Shown here: positions 45,811-55,440 of the stretch, one piece after another
Layout of the letters: every line of letters begins with the position of its first letter
How positions within the stretch are numbered: the first letter of the stretch is position 1
Translations under genes and position numbers: made by a program
Assembly: GCA_951799405.1 (NCBI GenBank)
Contig: OX637334.1
Span: forward strand, 13,082,001-13,146,000
DNA length: 64,000 bases
Source of the DNA: Agapetus fuscipes
Taxonomy: Eukaryota > Arthropoda > Insecta > Trichoptera > Glossosomatidae
Reading direction: 5' to 3'
The notes under the pieces: model-generated
The model's database searches: none
Told to the model about the DNA's origin: nothing
Seen by the model: the letters and a program-made list of their open reading frames with translations, nothing else

Positions 45811-46089
45811 TTCTTCATCCTAATCTCGGTTTAGGGAGTTGCCATATAAAAGAAAAAAATAATGGAAAAATTCTCGGCAAAGTGAAAAATTTTCCATACA
45901 AAATGTTTTCGTTATTTTCTTGGTAGTCAAAGGGTTAAAATTAGAAAAAAAGCTGTGATTCTTAAAATTTTATAAATACCAATAATAATAATCAGTCGTT
46001 ACTTTTTCAAAATATAACTAAAAAATTTTCCCCATTACAAAGTCCTAGTTTGCATACAAAAGGGTTCAATGACCATCTATAGTAATCTA

Positions 46090-46187
46090 GATTCTAATAT
46101 CTAAGTAACCGGCAACTCTTGCCGACCTTCCTTGAAACAGGGGTGACATTGACAAAGTGAATTATTTTTTACACTTTGGGAGGACTG
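46090..46187 (-). repeat. Rep-A, distal piece (split)
   Basis: Runs from TAATATCTAAGTAACCGG to TTTTTTACACTTTGGG. The remaining start part is at 49872-49907 (GGTCAGCTACATACCAACC). Confidence 0.75.
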
Positions 46188-46479
46188 AGGAATGCGAGTA
46201 AATTGAGATAAGACTGAATGAAACAAAAGTGGAAGTCGTGAAAGAATTTGATTATCTGGGAAGCAAGTTTGAGTCGAATGCGAAATTGACGAAAGAATTG
46301 GAAAAGCGCGCTAGTATCTAGAGGAAGAAGTGTAATGGGAACGATTGGAAGAATTGCAAGAAATAGGAAACTTACGAAGAATATGAGATCCGCGGTCCAC
46401 AATGGCATATTGGTTCCGACATTGATGTATGGAAGTGAGGCGTGGACAGTTAATGAATGTGAGCTGAGTAAAGTATGTA
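46188..46479 (+). pseudogene. RTE-like retrotransposon (second subfamily), first piece
   Basis: Encodes VVKEFDYLGSKFESN, then after frame breaks IGRIARNRKLTKNMRSAVHN and VPTLMYGSEAWTVNECELSK. It is cut at the TA where pogo inserted and continues at 49449. Confidence 0.8.
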
Positions 46480-46654
46480 GGGTCAGAGTGGCAACAGTGG
46501 ATCACTTTTTTTCAAATGCTCAGAATTATTTTTGTATAAATGTTATCAATTTGTAACTTTTACCAAATGATAAATAAGTTAAGTACCTGCAAATTGTTCT
46601 TAGAGATTAATCTTTTTTATCCAACAAATACGGAGAAATTTTGCCTTTAGTGAA

Positions 46655-46730
46655 AAATGGAAAATGATCCACTGTGTACACTATGGTGTACACAGTGGAT
46701 CAGGTATAGGTACACAGTGGATCAATCAAT
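46655..46730. promoter_or_regulatory. Left subterminal cluster of ACAGTGGATCA motifs
   Basis: Three copies in both orientations, plus one in the terminal repeat. They are probably binding sites for the transposase N-terminal helix-turn-helix domains; this is inference from position and repetition. Confidence 0.6.
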
Positions 46731-46835
46731 GAAAAGCCAGATTATTGGTATTACAAAAAAATATATTAAGTAGACAAAATTATTTATTCTCTTACACATT
46801 AATTATAATTAAACAGAACAAATGAACACATTACA

Positions 46836-48947
46836 TTAGCGGATAATAATACGGGAAAAGTCCACATTGAAGTAGTAATAAGACTGTTGGCGCACAGTGC
46901 TTCCTCCCACACGGGGCGGAGGTAAGATTACTCCTATGTCATCTTCTTTAACATACGACAAGTCGGCTACATTTGGCATATTAAATTGAAATTTGGAGTT
47001 CATTCGCAAGAAGCTAACGTAATACTCTAATTTTTCATTGCGACCATGTAGAATTTTACCCACGTAAAAGATGGGTTTTTGTCTTGTTTGAAAGCGAACT
47101 AGAACATAGTCACCTTCATCCGGAAAACGAATTAAAGGTGTAGACATTAGTTTTGCCTCAGTTAGGATGTCAGCAACATCTTCTTCACCTGAAAAATCAG
47201 AACTATCGTCATGGACTGACATTGTTTCATTATCTTCCTCTGAGTCGCTCTGTAATATTTTTTTTACAGCCTTTTTTACTTTTGAAGTTTTGGCGGCTTT
47301 GGGAATATTTATTTTCTTGGCAGTTGTTGCTTCTCTTTGGGCTTTGATGTTTTCCTTTTCTGGAGTATCAGTGGCAATCAAACTTCGACCTGGCTTTCTT
47401 TTCCTTGTATTTTCCCTTGGCTGTGCTTTGATAGGTGCCCTAAATTGACATGGCCCTATGAAATTTGACGAGGCATCTTTTGAGCATCCTGCTGTCGCTT
47501 GTGGTGATGCAGTTTGTTGATCGTTGGGACGGAGAGTTGGTGCTACATTTTCGTCACAAATATTTATATTTTGACTGGCATCGTTTTCAAGGCCTTTGGA
47601 ATTTTCAATATCAGCTGTTTCATTTTGGAGAGCTGATACACTCCTGTTCAATGTAAGGTGACTTATATCTTGAAGTGGTGTCTCGTTTTCAGTAATTAAA
47701 TTGGGGTCAGCCCGATTGGTGACTTCGCTTGGCAAAAAATCTTCCTCACTAAATATGTTTTTGTCGAACGGGAAAATACCAGATTTTTTGAAAGAGTTAA
47801 TTATATTTGAAGGAGTCATTGTTTTGGCAAATGCATTGCCAATCAATTGTCCTAAATTATAGATGGTGACTGGTTTCCCAGGATTTCGTAGCATCCAAGA
47901 TTCCATTGCAGCGTTGAAATACTTTTTAAATGGCCCATATATACCGACATCCAAGGGTTGCAACTTCGCTGATGTATGTGGATGCAGTGTTATAATGGTG
48001 ATACCATTATTCTTCGCCAAGTCTAATACTTCAATACACAGATGGGATTCATGGTTATCTAGTATAAGTAATGAAGGATTTTCTGGCGAGCTTGATGTAT
48101 GTTTAATGAAATGTCTCATGGTCTCAACAAAAAGTTTCCCATTCATCCATCCGGATGGTGTCGCTAGACCTAAAGATCCAGGAGGAGATCCAGAAATCAT
48201 GTGTGGTTTAAAATTTTTTCTGGGAAAGATCAAAACTGGAGGCAAAGCATGGCCAGAAGCACTAATTATGCAACAGGTCGTAACAAGTGTGCCCTTTTCC
48301 CCACTTGTAACTTTACAAACGTTCTTTCCTTTCACAGCAATTACTTTCTGTGGTGTTTGTACAGTGGTGGTGGCTGTTTCATCTAAATTATACACCCTTG
48401 TACCATCAGCAAATGTAAGGTGTCTTCGGTAGATGGATTCTAAATTTTCAAAAAAACTTTGTACCGTCTGTGGATTAAAAGATGTTGCTCTAGCTAAGCT
48501 GCATGCTTCTGGTTTGCGTAGCGACAGTTCTGGATGGCGTTTTCGGAAAGCCTTAAGCCAGTCGACACCTGCCAGTTCTGCAGTTGACCAAGAATGTGGC
48601 ATTTTAATACCGTTGATTTGGGCCATCTCATAAGCTAATTTTCGGCAGTCCTTTGTAGAAAAGCCATAGAACATGAGGGCACATTTTTTTAAATAGTTTT
48701 TCAATGATTCTTCCTCCTCATCTGTGAAAATTTTATTGACATTATAATTTGGGGTAAACCAAATATTCAGATCTGTTCCTGCTTTTGATTTTACAAAATA
48801 TCGCTGAAGCGTTGTAAATGTAATATTTTTTTCTTTGGCGACAGCCCTTATTTTTCTGCCTATTTTTATCTGTTCAATGGCTGCTTTCATATCTGCCTCC
48901 GGCGTCCTGCCAATGTTTCTAACTGTTGTTGATTTATTTCTTGGCAT
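46836..48947 (-). CDS. Pogo-family transposase, 703 residues
   Basis: Cuts and rejoins the pogo element using a DDE-type nuclease. The ATG at 48945-48947 is the first in frame. Residues 15-50 form a Pipsqueak-type helix-turn-helix (AIEQIKIGRKIRAVAKEKN, then TFTTLQRYF). Residues 75-150 resemble the CENP-B-type second DNA-binding region (GVDWLKAFRKRHPELSLRK). The DDE_1 core follows with Asp189 (VYNLDET), Asp297 (LLILDNHES) and Asp333 (QPLDVGIYGPFKKYF), 35 residues apart as in pogo enzymes. A Ser/Lys-rich linker leads to a conserved-looking end (residues about 625-690: DEGDYVLVRF, VGKILHG, YYVSFLR). No stop or frameshift is seen. Confidence 0.93.
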   Translation of the reverse strand: MPRNKSTTVRNIGRTPEADMKAAIEQIKIGRKIRAVAKEKNITFTTLQRYFVKSKAGTDLNIWFTPNYNVNKIFTDEEEESLKNYLKKCALMFYGFSTKDCRKLAYEMAQINGIKMPHSWSTAELAGVDWLKAFRKRHPELSLRKPEACSLARATSFNPQTVQSFFENLESIYRRHLTFADGTRVYNLDETATTTVQTPQKVIAVKGKNVCKVTSGEKGTLVTTCCIISASGHALPPVLIFPRKNFKPHMISGSPPGSLGLATPSGWMNGKLFVETMRHFIKHTSSSPENPSLLILDNHESHLCIEVLDLAKNNGITIITLHPHTSAKLQPLDVGIYGPFKKYFNAAMESWMLRNPGKPVTIYNLGQLIGNAFAKTMTPSNIINSFKKSGIFPFDKNIFSEEDFLPSEVTNRADPNLITENETPLQDISHLTLNRSVSALQNETADIENSKGLENDASQNINICDENVAPTLRPNDQQTASPQATAGCSKDASSNFIGPCQFRAPIKAQPRENTRKRKPGRSLIATDTPEKENIKAQREATTAKKINIPKAAKTSKVKKAVKKILQSDSEEDNETMSVHDDSSDFSGEEDVADILTEAKLMSTPLIRFPDEGDYVLVRFQTRQKPIFYVGKILHGRNEKLEYYVSFLRMNSKFQFNMPNVADLSYVKEDDIGVILPPPRVGGSTVRQQSYYYFNVDFSRIIIR

Positions 48948-49004
48948 CCTGAAATAATAAAATTCCTTAATTACTCTTATTTTAATATTACATTAATTAG
49001 GGTA

Positions 49005-49085
49005 AACAATGGATCACATAGGGTACACAGTGGATCGTGATCCACTGTGTACCCTATGAGGTTGATCCACTGTGTACCCTTTTGA
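49005..49085. promoter_or_regulatory. Right subterminal cluster of ACAGTGGATCA motifs
   Basis: Four copies, two in each orientation, meeting head-to-head at GGATCGTGATCC. Two more lie at 49405-49435 next to the right terminal repeat. The cluster sits just upstream of the transposase start, so the same sites could also control its transcription. Confidence 0.6.
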
Positions 49086-49448
49086 CATATTTGTTTAAAA
49101 ACATATTTTTATGTACTTTTACTTTTAATAAAATAATGAGGTTACGTAATAATGGAAGGAGAATAATTGCTAATGTGAATAATGAAATAAATTTTAAAAG
49201 AACTTCAATACTCAAAAAATAAGAAAGAAACATAACATACCTGGTTTATTTACTTTTGACTGTCAGAAACACATTTTTTTACTCAGCACAACCTAACTGC
49301 ACAGAAGTAGGACTCCAACTGGTTCAGACATGTTAAGACATGAGCACCAAGCTACTGTGAAAGAGATAGACATATATACCTACTCATCTTTAAGAAACTG
49401 CTCTGATCCACTGTACCCACATGATCCACTGTTGCCACTTTGACCCTA

Positions 49449-49871
49449 CGGTTGAAATGGCTTACCTGAGAGCAATGGCTGGAAAGACACTGAGTGATAA
49501 GAGTACGTAATGATTGGGTGATGAACGAGTGTGGTATAAAAGAGAATATGAGAATGAAAGTACAAAAAAGTATAATGAGATGATTCGTACATCTTGAAAG
49601 AATGGATGATGAACAACTGACGAAGAAAGTGTGCAAAGGAAATGTCAGAGGAAAGCGCGGAAGGGGAAGGCCGAGGAAAGAATGGTTAGACCAAATAGGT
49701 GAGATTGCGAAAGAATGGAATCTGCAGAGTAAGAATAAGAGAAGAGTATGTATGAAAAAGGTGATGAATATTGAGGAAATGAAAGTGGTTTGTTAGGACA
49801 GAAAAAAGTGGAGGCGCATCTGCGGAGGTACCGGCCACCCCTAGTGGAACGGCGGCAGGATACAGTACAGT
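49449..49871 (+). pseudogene. RTE-like retrotransposon (second subfamily), end
   Basis: Resumes with VEMAYLRAMAGKTLSDKS, breaks frame, and ends with LTKKVCKGNVRGKRGRGRPR and MNIEEMKVVC. Its 3' end (CGGCCACCCCTAGTGGAACGG) differs from the Rep-A tail used by the main subfamily. Confidence 0.78.
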
Positions 49872-50071
49872 ATAGTACAGAGGTCAGCTACATACCAACC
49901 TATAAGTCAAGGATCTTTCTTGTGTAATGCTTTTTCCAGAGAAGACCAACCTTGCAGAGGGCTCTTGAGTTGTGATTCACACAAAACGGCGCTCACAAAA
50001 TAAATCATCCAAATATTTTTTATTCACTTAATATTTTTTATGGCTTTATCCATATTGTACGAGTATGCAGT
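49872..50071. repeat. Right-arm remnant: Rep-A start and S1 fragment
   Basis: 49872-49907 completes the minus-strand Rep-A. 49910-50030 is the plus-strand S1 tail that mirrors 41588-41672. The arm then breaks at hAT-2. Confidence 0.7.
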
Positions 50072-50450
50072 CAAGGGCGTCGCTAAGGGGGGGCAGGGAG
50101 GGGCAGCTGCCCCCCCCCCCCTAGAGATTCTAAAAAAGTTGCCAAATATAATACAACCAAAGTCCTAAGTCTTTGAGTTGATTTGCTTGAAGTTCAAGCC
50201 TTGAACAATCATTCCCGTACGTCGAAACTCGAATGAATTCACCAATTCCACTCCTAATATTTCTTCTTCCTGAAATTCGAAACACCATGGGAACCACTAA
50301 AGATATTATTATTTTTTTTCGGGAATCTGTTTTGAGAAGAAAATTGGTACCTAATATTGCCAGGCTCTGCGAAACAAGATAGAGTGAGAAACATAAAACT
50401 ATCAGATTATTTAAGGAGAATTTTCCTGTTATATTGGAAGCCTTAGACTT

Positions 50451-50692
50451 CCTTGACTTATAGGTTGGTATGAGGCTGACCACCCATACTGTAAAAAATG
50501 GTTCACTTTGCCAATGTCACCCCTGTTTCAGGGAAGGTCGGCAAAAGTTGTGGGGCTTATGTTCATTTGAGGTTTGGATTTTATTTGTAAGTACGCATTC
50601 AGCATTTGTAAGCGCGAACTACACGTGTTGGTTTGTGGGCATGCATCTGAGAGCTTTAAATGAATATACCCTTGCAACTTAGATTATTACTA
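50451..50692 (+). repeat. Rep-A full-length copy in hAT-2
   Basis: Close to consensus from TTCCTTGACTTATAGGTTGG to TTGCAACTTAGATTATTA. Confidence 0.85.
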
Positions 50693-50700
50693 TTATTATA

Positions 50701-51159
50701 CAGTAGAGCCTTGATAATCCGAACTAGCAAAAACTAACCCCTGTTCGGACTCACGAAGCGTTCGGATTATAGTATGTAAGGAGAAAAAAAAACATTTTTA
50801 TTCTTAAAATAGTGTTTAATTATATACATAGTTTAAGAGGTACAGTAAGCAACGAGCTGGGCTTTACATATTGACCTTGGGAACGCTCTTATTACAAGCA
50901 GCGTAAGGACTACAGTCGTAATGCAAATAAAAAGCCCGGCTCGTTGCTTTATAACCTCTTTATAACCTCAAAAAACACGCCGCGCACGAGTACAGAGCAG
51001 AAAAACGTGGAATGGACGCGCAACGTGGCAGTCGTAACTGCAGACTAATTAATAAACAACATAGCAGCGAGGCGAAGGCGAGGAAGTGGGGTGGGGTATG
51101 CAGTTCGGATTATAGCGACGTTCGGATTAGCCTGAGTACGGATTATCGAGGCTCTACTG
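50701..51159. mobile_element. Pogo/Tigger-type MITE, 459 bp
   Basis: The ends are CAGTAGAGCCT(T/C)GATAATCCG in inverted orientation with TA on each side (50699-50700, 51160-51161). The phrase GATAATCCG is typical of Tigger-like ends. Internal GTTCGGATTA repeats occur; there is no gene. Confidence 0.8.
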
Positions 51160-51160
51160 T

Positions 51161-51360
51161 AGTTTAAAATTTTTTGAGGAATTCAAAAACACTGTTTATT
51201 TTCACATGAATATATTTAAAAAGATTACAATCTTTAGAGTAAGTTACTAACGTTTTCGACCTCGAAAACGTTAGTAACTTACTCTAAAGATTGTAATCTT
51301 TTTAAATATATTCATGTGAAAATAAACAGTGTTTTTGAATTCCTCAAAAAATTTTAAACT
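51161..51360. repeat. Perfect 200-bp palindrome
   Basis: Two 99-bp arms (51161-51259, 51262-51360) are exact reverse complements around a CC centre. Sequence next to it (GTATGAATTTTCACAGTG) resembles 58440-58460, hinting that the unit belongs to a dispersed family. Such a sequence forms a strong hairpin as RNA or single-stranded DNA. Confidence 0.9.
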
Positions 51361-51486
51361 ATAACAGTATGAATTTTCACAGTGTTAATACACAAACAAT
51401 ACAAAAAAAATAATATTATTATTATTAGAAAACTCATCGCTTGAAGGAAACAGTGCGACTCGAAAAAACGCCTTTCAATTCCATGC

Positions 51487-53305
51487 GGCCGCTTTCAAAA
51501 TTTTGTATATACTTTGTATTACTTTGATAGCTAAATACTCTGCTTTGTTGGAACCTGTTGTCAACGCACTCCAATCCATAGCTTTGGATGTGGTTAAGGC
51601 CTCGCAACAAGTCAAACGCATTTTGCAATTGCTTAAGAGCCACCGTGATAATCCCGAAAGAGTCACAGATGAAATTATAATGCCCGCTTTCCACTGCGAG
51701 CGGGAAATAGCTGAGCGGGAGCGGGAAATAGCTGAGCGGAGCGTAGTGAAATAGTTTTGGCCTTCCATTGCGAAAGAGTTTTAAAAAATAATGGTATTTG
51801 CCTTCCACAGCCAACGAGCTCGACGGAGTGAGCTAGGCGAGAAATGAGATGAGTCAGATGAAAGAGTTGTTTGCCTTCCATCTACAGCTGGCTTAGCGGA
51901 GCCAACTAGTGTGTGACAGCTCGTTGCAGCCTAAGCCCAGATCAAACGTTTTAATTATTAATAAAAAAGTTTTTTTTTGTTTCGAAAAATAAAAAGTAAT
52001 GTATTATTTTGCTTTAATACATAAAAAGTAGATGTTTGAAATAAAACATACATTTTAATATTTTCAAATATAATGTATGATGTGCAGTGTGTGACAGCTC
52101 GTTGCAGCCTACGCCCAGATCAAACGTTTTAATTATTAATAAAAGAGTTTTTTTTTGTTTCAAAACATAAAAAGTACTGTATTATTTGGCTTTAAACATA
52201 ATAAGTAGATGTTTGAAATAAAACATACATTTTAATATTTTCAAATTCATAAAATAATGTATGATGTGTTTTTGTAAATCATGTATGATGTGTTTTATCG
52301 CTGTCACGCAACTGCGGGGTTGGCGCGGGGGGCACGGGGGAGCTGAGTCAGTTGAAAACTAGCGGCCGAGACCATGACACAGCGGACCCATTTTTACTCG
52401 CTCAGTTCGCTCCGCTCACTCCGCTGTCGGTGGAAGCACTTCTATGAAATTTACTGTTGCTAGTCGAGCGGAGTCCGTACGGAGTCCGCTGGAAACTCGC
52501 TCAACTCTGCGACCACTTTTGTAACTCTTTGTACTCGCTCAGTCCGCTCCGCTGACTCGCTGTCGGTGGAAGCACTTCTATGAAATTTACTGTTGCTAGT
52601 CGAGCGGAGTCCGTACGGAGTCCGCTCCGCTCGCAGTGGAAAGCGGGCATAAAGGATGCTACTTTTATTGCGGAGAAAGTCGGCCTGGAGGAGGATATCA
52701 CTTCAATGCCGCGCATTGTTGGGAAACAACGTCATCGAAGCAATCACGCAGCAGAGAGCCCTTCAGAATTCTGGAAAAGATCATTAATAATACCATACTT
52801 GGACTCCGTTATTACATCGCTTGAAACACGCTTTGCTGAAGAAAATACTCCATCATTTGCTTTATCTAAATTACACCCCGCACAAATGCAAACGATGTCA
52901 GTCGAAAATCTCACAGGAACTTGTGAAACTATCGCTCAGTTTTATAATTTACCAAACATAAAAATTGAAGTCGAGCTTTGGCAGCAATTCTGGCATAATA
53001 AACCAAACTCAACAGATCAAACCGTTGTTTACATCCTAAAAGAAGCAAAAACTTTCTTTCCCGACACGGAAAAAGCGTTGAAAATTTTGATCGCTCTTCC
53101 ATGCACGACGTGTACGGTAGAGCGATCGTTTAGCAGCCTCAGGAGACTAAAAACCTGGCTAAGAAGCACTATGAGTGAAAATCGCCTCAATGGTTTGGCC
53201 ATGATGAGTGTGCACCGAAAACTTATACATGGAAACTTACAAGATTTTAATAATAAAGTGGTCGAGAAGTTTACAATGAATCCCCAAAAATTATGTTTTA
53301 ATTAA
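51487..53305 (+). pseudogene. hAT transposase (P52rIPK/THAP12-like), split by an insertion
   Basis: The first piece, to 51680, encodes SALLEPVVNALQSIALDVVK and VKRILQLLKSHRDNPERVTD. The second, from 52653, continues in the same frame (KDATFIAEKVGLEEDI) and runs to LIIPYLDSVITSLETRF and the dimerisation domain TCTVERSFSSLRRLKTWLRS. Arthropod and vertebrate relatives include the THAP12-type hAT proteins. The N-terminal catalytic part is absent upstream, so this is a C-terminal half, but the half itself is open. Confidence 0.82.
51681..52649. mobile_element. 969-bp element with GAGCGGA-rich ends in the hAT gene
   Basis: Inverted ends TGCCCGCTTTCCACTGCGAG are flanked by TAA (51678-51680, 52650-52652), and excision restores the hAT reading frame. 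Inside, a block of about 176 bp starting TGTGACAGCTCGTTGCAGCC is duplicated (about 51912 and 52088). A block of about 100 bp starting CGGTGGAAGCACTTC is duplicated at about 52428 and 52565. No gene; the TAA duplication suggests Harbinger mobilisation. Confidence 0.8.
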
Positions 53306-53560
53306 CCTAATATAAACAAACAACGACCAATATAATATTAAAATCGGGTAATTTAAAAAAAATACGCTGTACACTTATTCAAATTCAAACTCCTTTTTAT
53401 TTTATTTTTCTAATAAATGTTATTAGAACTCATTTACAAGTTTTTTATTACATAGTCAAGAGCTCGTGCTCGTGTAGCTTTACACATTGGACTCTGTACT
53501 GTCACAGAATATATATATATTATTATTATTATTATTTTTTATTTTTTTTGGTGCACAACA
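53306..53560. other. hAT-2 interior, no gene
   Basis: AT-rich; an ATATATTATTATTATT run at about 53505-53545 is probably the tail of the minus-strand Jockey-like copy. Confidence 0.5.
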
Positions 53561-54935
53561 GGTTGCCCTAATTACAGTGCACCCTCACAGCCATCAACAA
53601 GCTGGGAGGAACTCTTTTACCATACTTTTGAAGGTGTCTACATTATATTGAAATATATCTATTTTTGACTCATTAATGAGTTTGACACTCCGAGTTAAAG
53701 GATGCTGTGCCAAGACATCGGTGCGGCTCATTGGTACATGAAAAAGATCATGACCTCGCCCCCAATTATAGTAATTTGGTACAAACAACCTGAAACCCTC
53801 CAACAGGGTGGGACTGTCTATTAAACCATTGATGACTTTATAAGTGAGCACCATCAGGGTCCCGTTGCGCCTAGTTTCTAAGCTCCTGAAGCCAGTTTCC
53901 CGAAGCAGGTCCTCATGGTGCATGAACTGAGGGTAGTTTCCCTGCGTTCTCATGAGGAGGTACCTCAGGAACTTCTTCTGGAGCTGTTCTAACATATTAA
54001 TGTACTTCCGCTGATGAGGTGTCCACACCTCAACAGCGTACTCTAATTTAGATCGAACGACGCAGCTGAAGACATCCGCCATCGCCCTGGGCTCTGTAAA
54101 CTGTTTACAGAGTCTAATAACAAAGCCCAGAAGCCGATAGCATTCGGTCGTCAACTGCGTCATATGGTCTGAGAAATTCAGTCCGGGATCAAAGTCAACT
54201 CCCAGATCCCTAAATGAGGTCACACGAGTTAGTATTTGCCCACCTATACTATACTCATGAAAAGTGGGATTATGAGATTTAGTGAAGGACATGATAACGC
54301 ATTTCTTAAAATTTAAGAAGAGTTTGTTTTGCTCAGCCCAAACTGCTAATGCGTTCAAGTCCTCCTGTAATTTTACGCAGCATTGAGTGTCTATAATCTT
54401 TGTATAGACCTTCAAGTCATCTGCGTATAATAGACACGAACTATGTTTTATGATGCCAACAACGTCATTGACAAATATGAGGAAAGCCAGTGGGCCCAAA
54501 TTGGATCCTTGCGGGACTCCAGAAAGTGGTTGAACTGTCAATGATGTATAGCCATTAATATCAACATATTGTTGTCTATTTCTTAAATATGATGCGAAAA
54601 GTAAGAGAAGAGATTTACTTAATCCAAATACGTGCATTTTCTTGAGTAGGACGTCATGGTCTACCCTGTCGAATGCTTTAGAAAAGTCCGTATATACCAC
54701 ATCAGTCTGGTGCTGAGAATCCAGATTTTCGGCTATTTCTGCACTTAATGTGAGAAGATTGGAAATTGTAGACCTCTTTGGTAGGAAGCCATGTTGATGA
54801 ATGGTAATACGTGATTTAATGTTAATCAGTAAGTTTTTATGAATTAAACTTTCAAAGATCTTCGCAAATGTCGATAAGATAGAGATAGGTCTATAGGTGT
54901 TATTAGCTAAGATACTGTTGTTATTACAATCGCTG
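53561..54935 (-). pseudogene. Jockey-like reverse transcriptase, 5'-truncated but open
   Basis: Minus strand. From about 54935 the frame encodes YRPISILSTFAKIFESLI, then VVYTDFSKAFDRVDHDVLL (A), SGVPQGSNLGPLAFLIF (B) and LLYADDLKVY (catalytic C), followed by a full thumb and C-terminus ending KEFLPAC at 53594. I found no stop over about 445 codons, so the copy is young. The endonuclease and ORF1 are missing by 5' truncation. A 3' end GTTGTGCACC plus A/AAT-rich tail follows. Confidence 0.88.
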
Positions 54936-54977
54936 TAGATGTAAGGCTCGTAGTAAAAGTGAAAAGTTTCATGTGCT

Positions 54978-55059
54978 GTCGACTTTACCTACAATTCATA
55001 CCTACTTTTCTCATTTATAGAGAATGAGAAAAGTATGAATTGTAGTAGGTAAAGTCAAC
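54978..55059. repeat. Near-perfect hairpin
   Basis: GTCGACTTTACCTACAATTC and GAATTGTAGTAGGTAAAGTC, about 38 bp each, are inverted around ATAG with small indels. It lies close to the right end of hAT-2. Confidence 0.7.
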
Positions 55060-55279
55060 TTGCCCCCCCCTGCGCCATCGGCTGGCGACGCCCTTGTATG
55101 CAGGTACACACCGCGGTGGAATAAAATAGATTTATTATCGATATATTATATTTTCATTGAAACTGCATAAGCTGGTAGATGATTCTAGCTTTACATACGT
55201 CATACAATGGGTTAATTTTTGCAAGAAAGTCGAGTGCAGATTCTGTACAATTTATTAGATATTTTTTGATTTTTGGCGA

Positions 55280-55440
55280 TACAAGCTGTGGCACCCAGTA
55301 CACACCTGCCCTTCATTACTATTCTTTCAAGTTCACCTGTCATTCTTCCATCTTTTTCAAACTTACTTCCTTAGTATACAAACTCATTTACCACATCAAC
55401 GTTCATTCCATTTATTTTAAATTAATAGTTCGTATTTTCT
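55280..55440 (-). pseudogene. RTE-like fragment
   Basis: Minus-strand remnants match the main family around VNEFVYLG...SKFEKDGRMTGEL and MKGRCVLGAT (frame broken). Confidence 0.6.

Larger units (their letters stand above)
46480..49446 (-). mobile_element. Pogo-family DNA transposon, apparently intact
   Basis: Inverted ends GGGTCA(G/A)AGTGGCAACAGTGGATCA are flanked by TA on both sides (46478-46479, 49447-49448), the pogo/Tc1 target duplication. The host retrotransposon reads through when the element is removed. One uninterrupted transposase gene fills most of it. Clusters of an 11-bp motif lie inside each end. Good ends, open gene and clean target make this the best candidate in the window for recent or current activity. 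Confidence 0.92.
50072..55096. mobile_element. hAT element 2, 5.0 kb including insertions
   Basis: Inverted ends CAAGGGCGTCGC are flanked by TATGCAGT and TATGCAGG, an 8-bp duplication with one change. Removing it restores the arm of foldback 2. It encloses a Rep-A, a pogo-type MITE, a perfect palindrome, a split hAT transposase and a Jockey-like reverse transcriptase. C/G-runs lie next to both ends. Confidence 0.8.
41433..55205. repeat. Foldback element 2, right arm heavily interrupted
   Basis: The left arm, 41433 to about 42800, is mirrored by about 44755 to 55205 once three insertions in the right arm are removed: a 561-bp MITE (45250-45810), a retrotransposon tail with pogo (46187-49871) and hAT-2 (50072-55096). 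Landmarks are GTATGACGTATGTAAAGC at 41435 and 55180-55205, CCACCGCGGTG at about 41524 and 55110, and TCATTGAACCCTTTTGTATG at about 41950 and 46060. The uninterrupted element would be about 4.5 kb with arms near 1.4 kb. No transposase is recognisable. Confidence 0.75.

Noticed and set aside
47863..48432. 189-codon plus-strand frame inside the pogo element
   Set aside because: It lies antisense to the DDE core of the transposase and has no domain.
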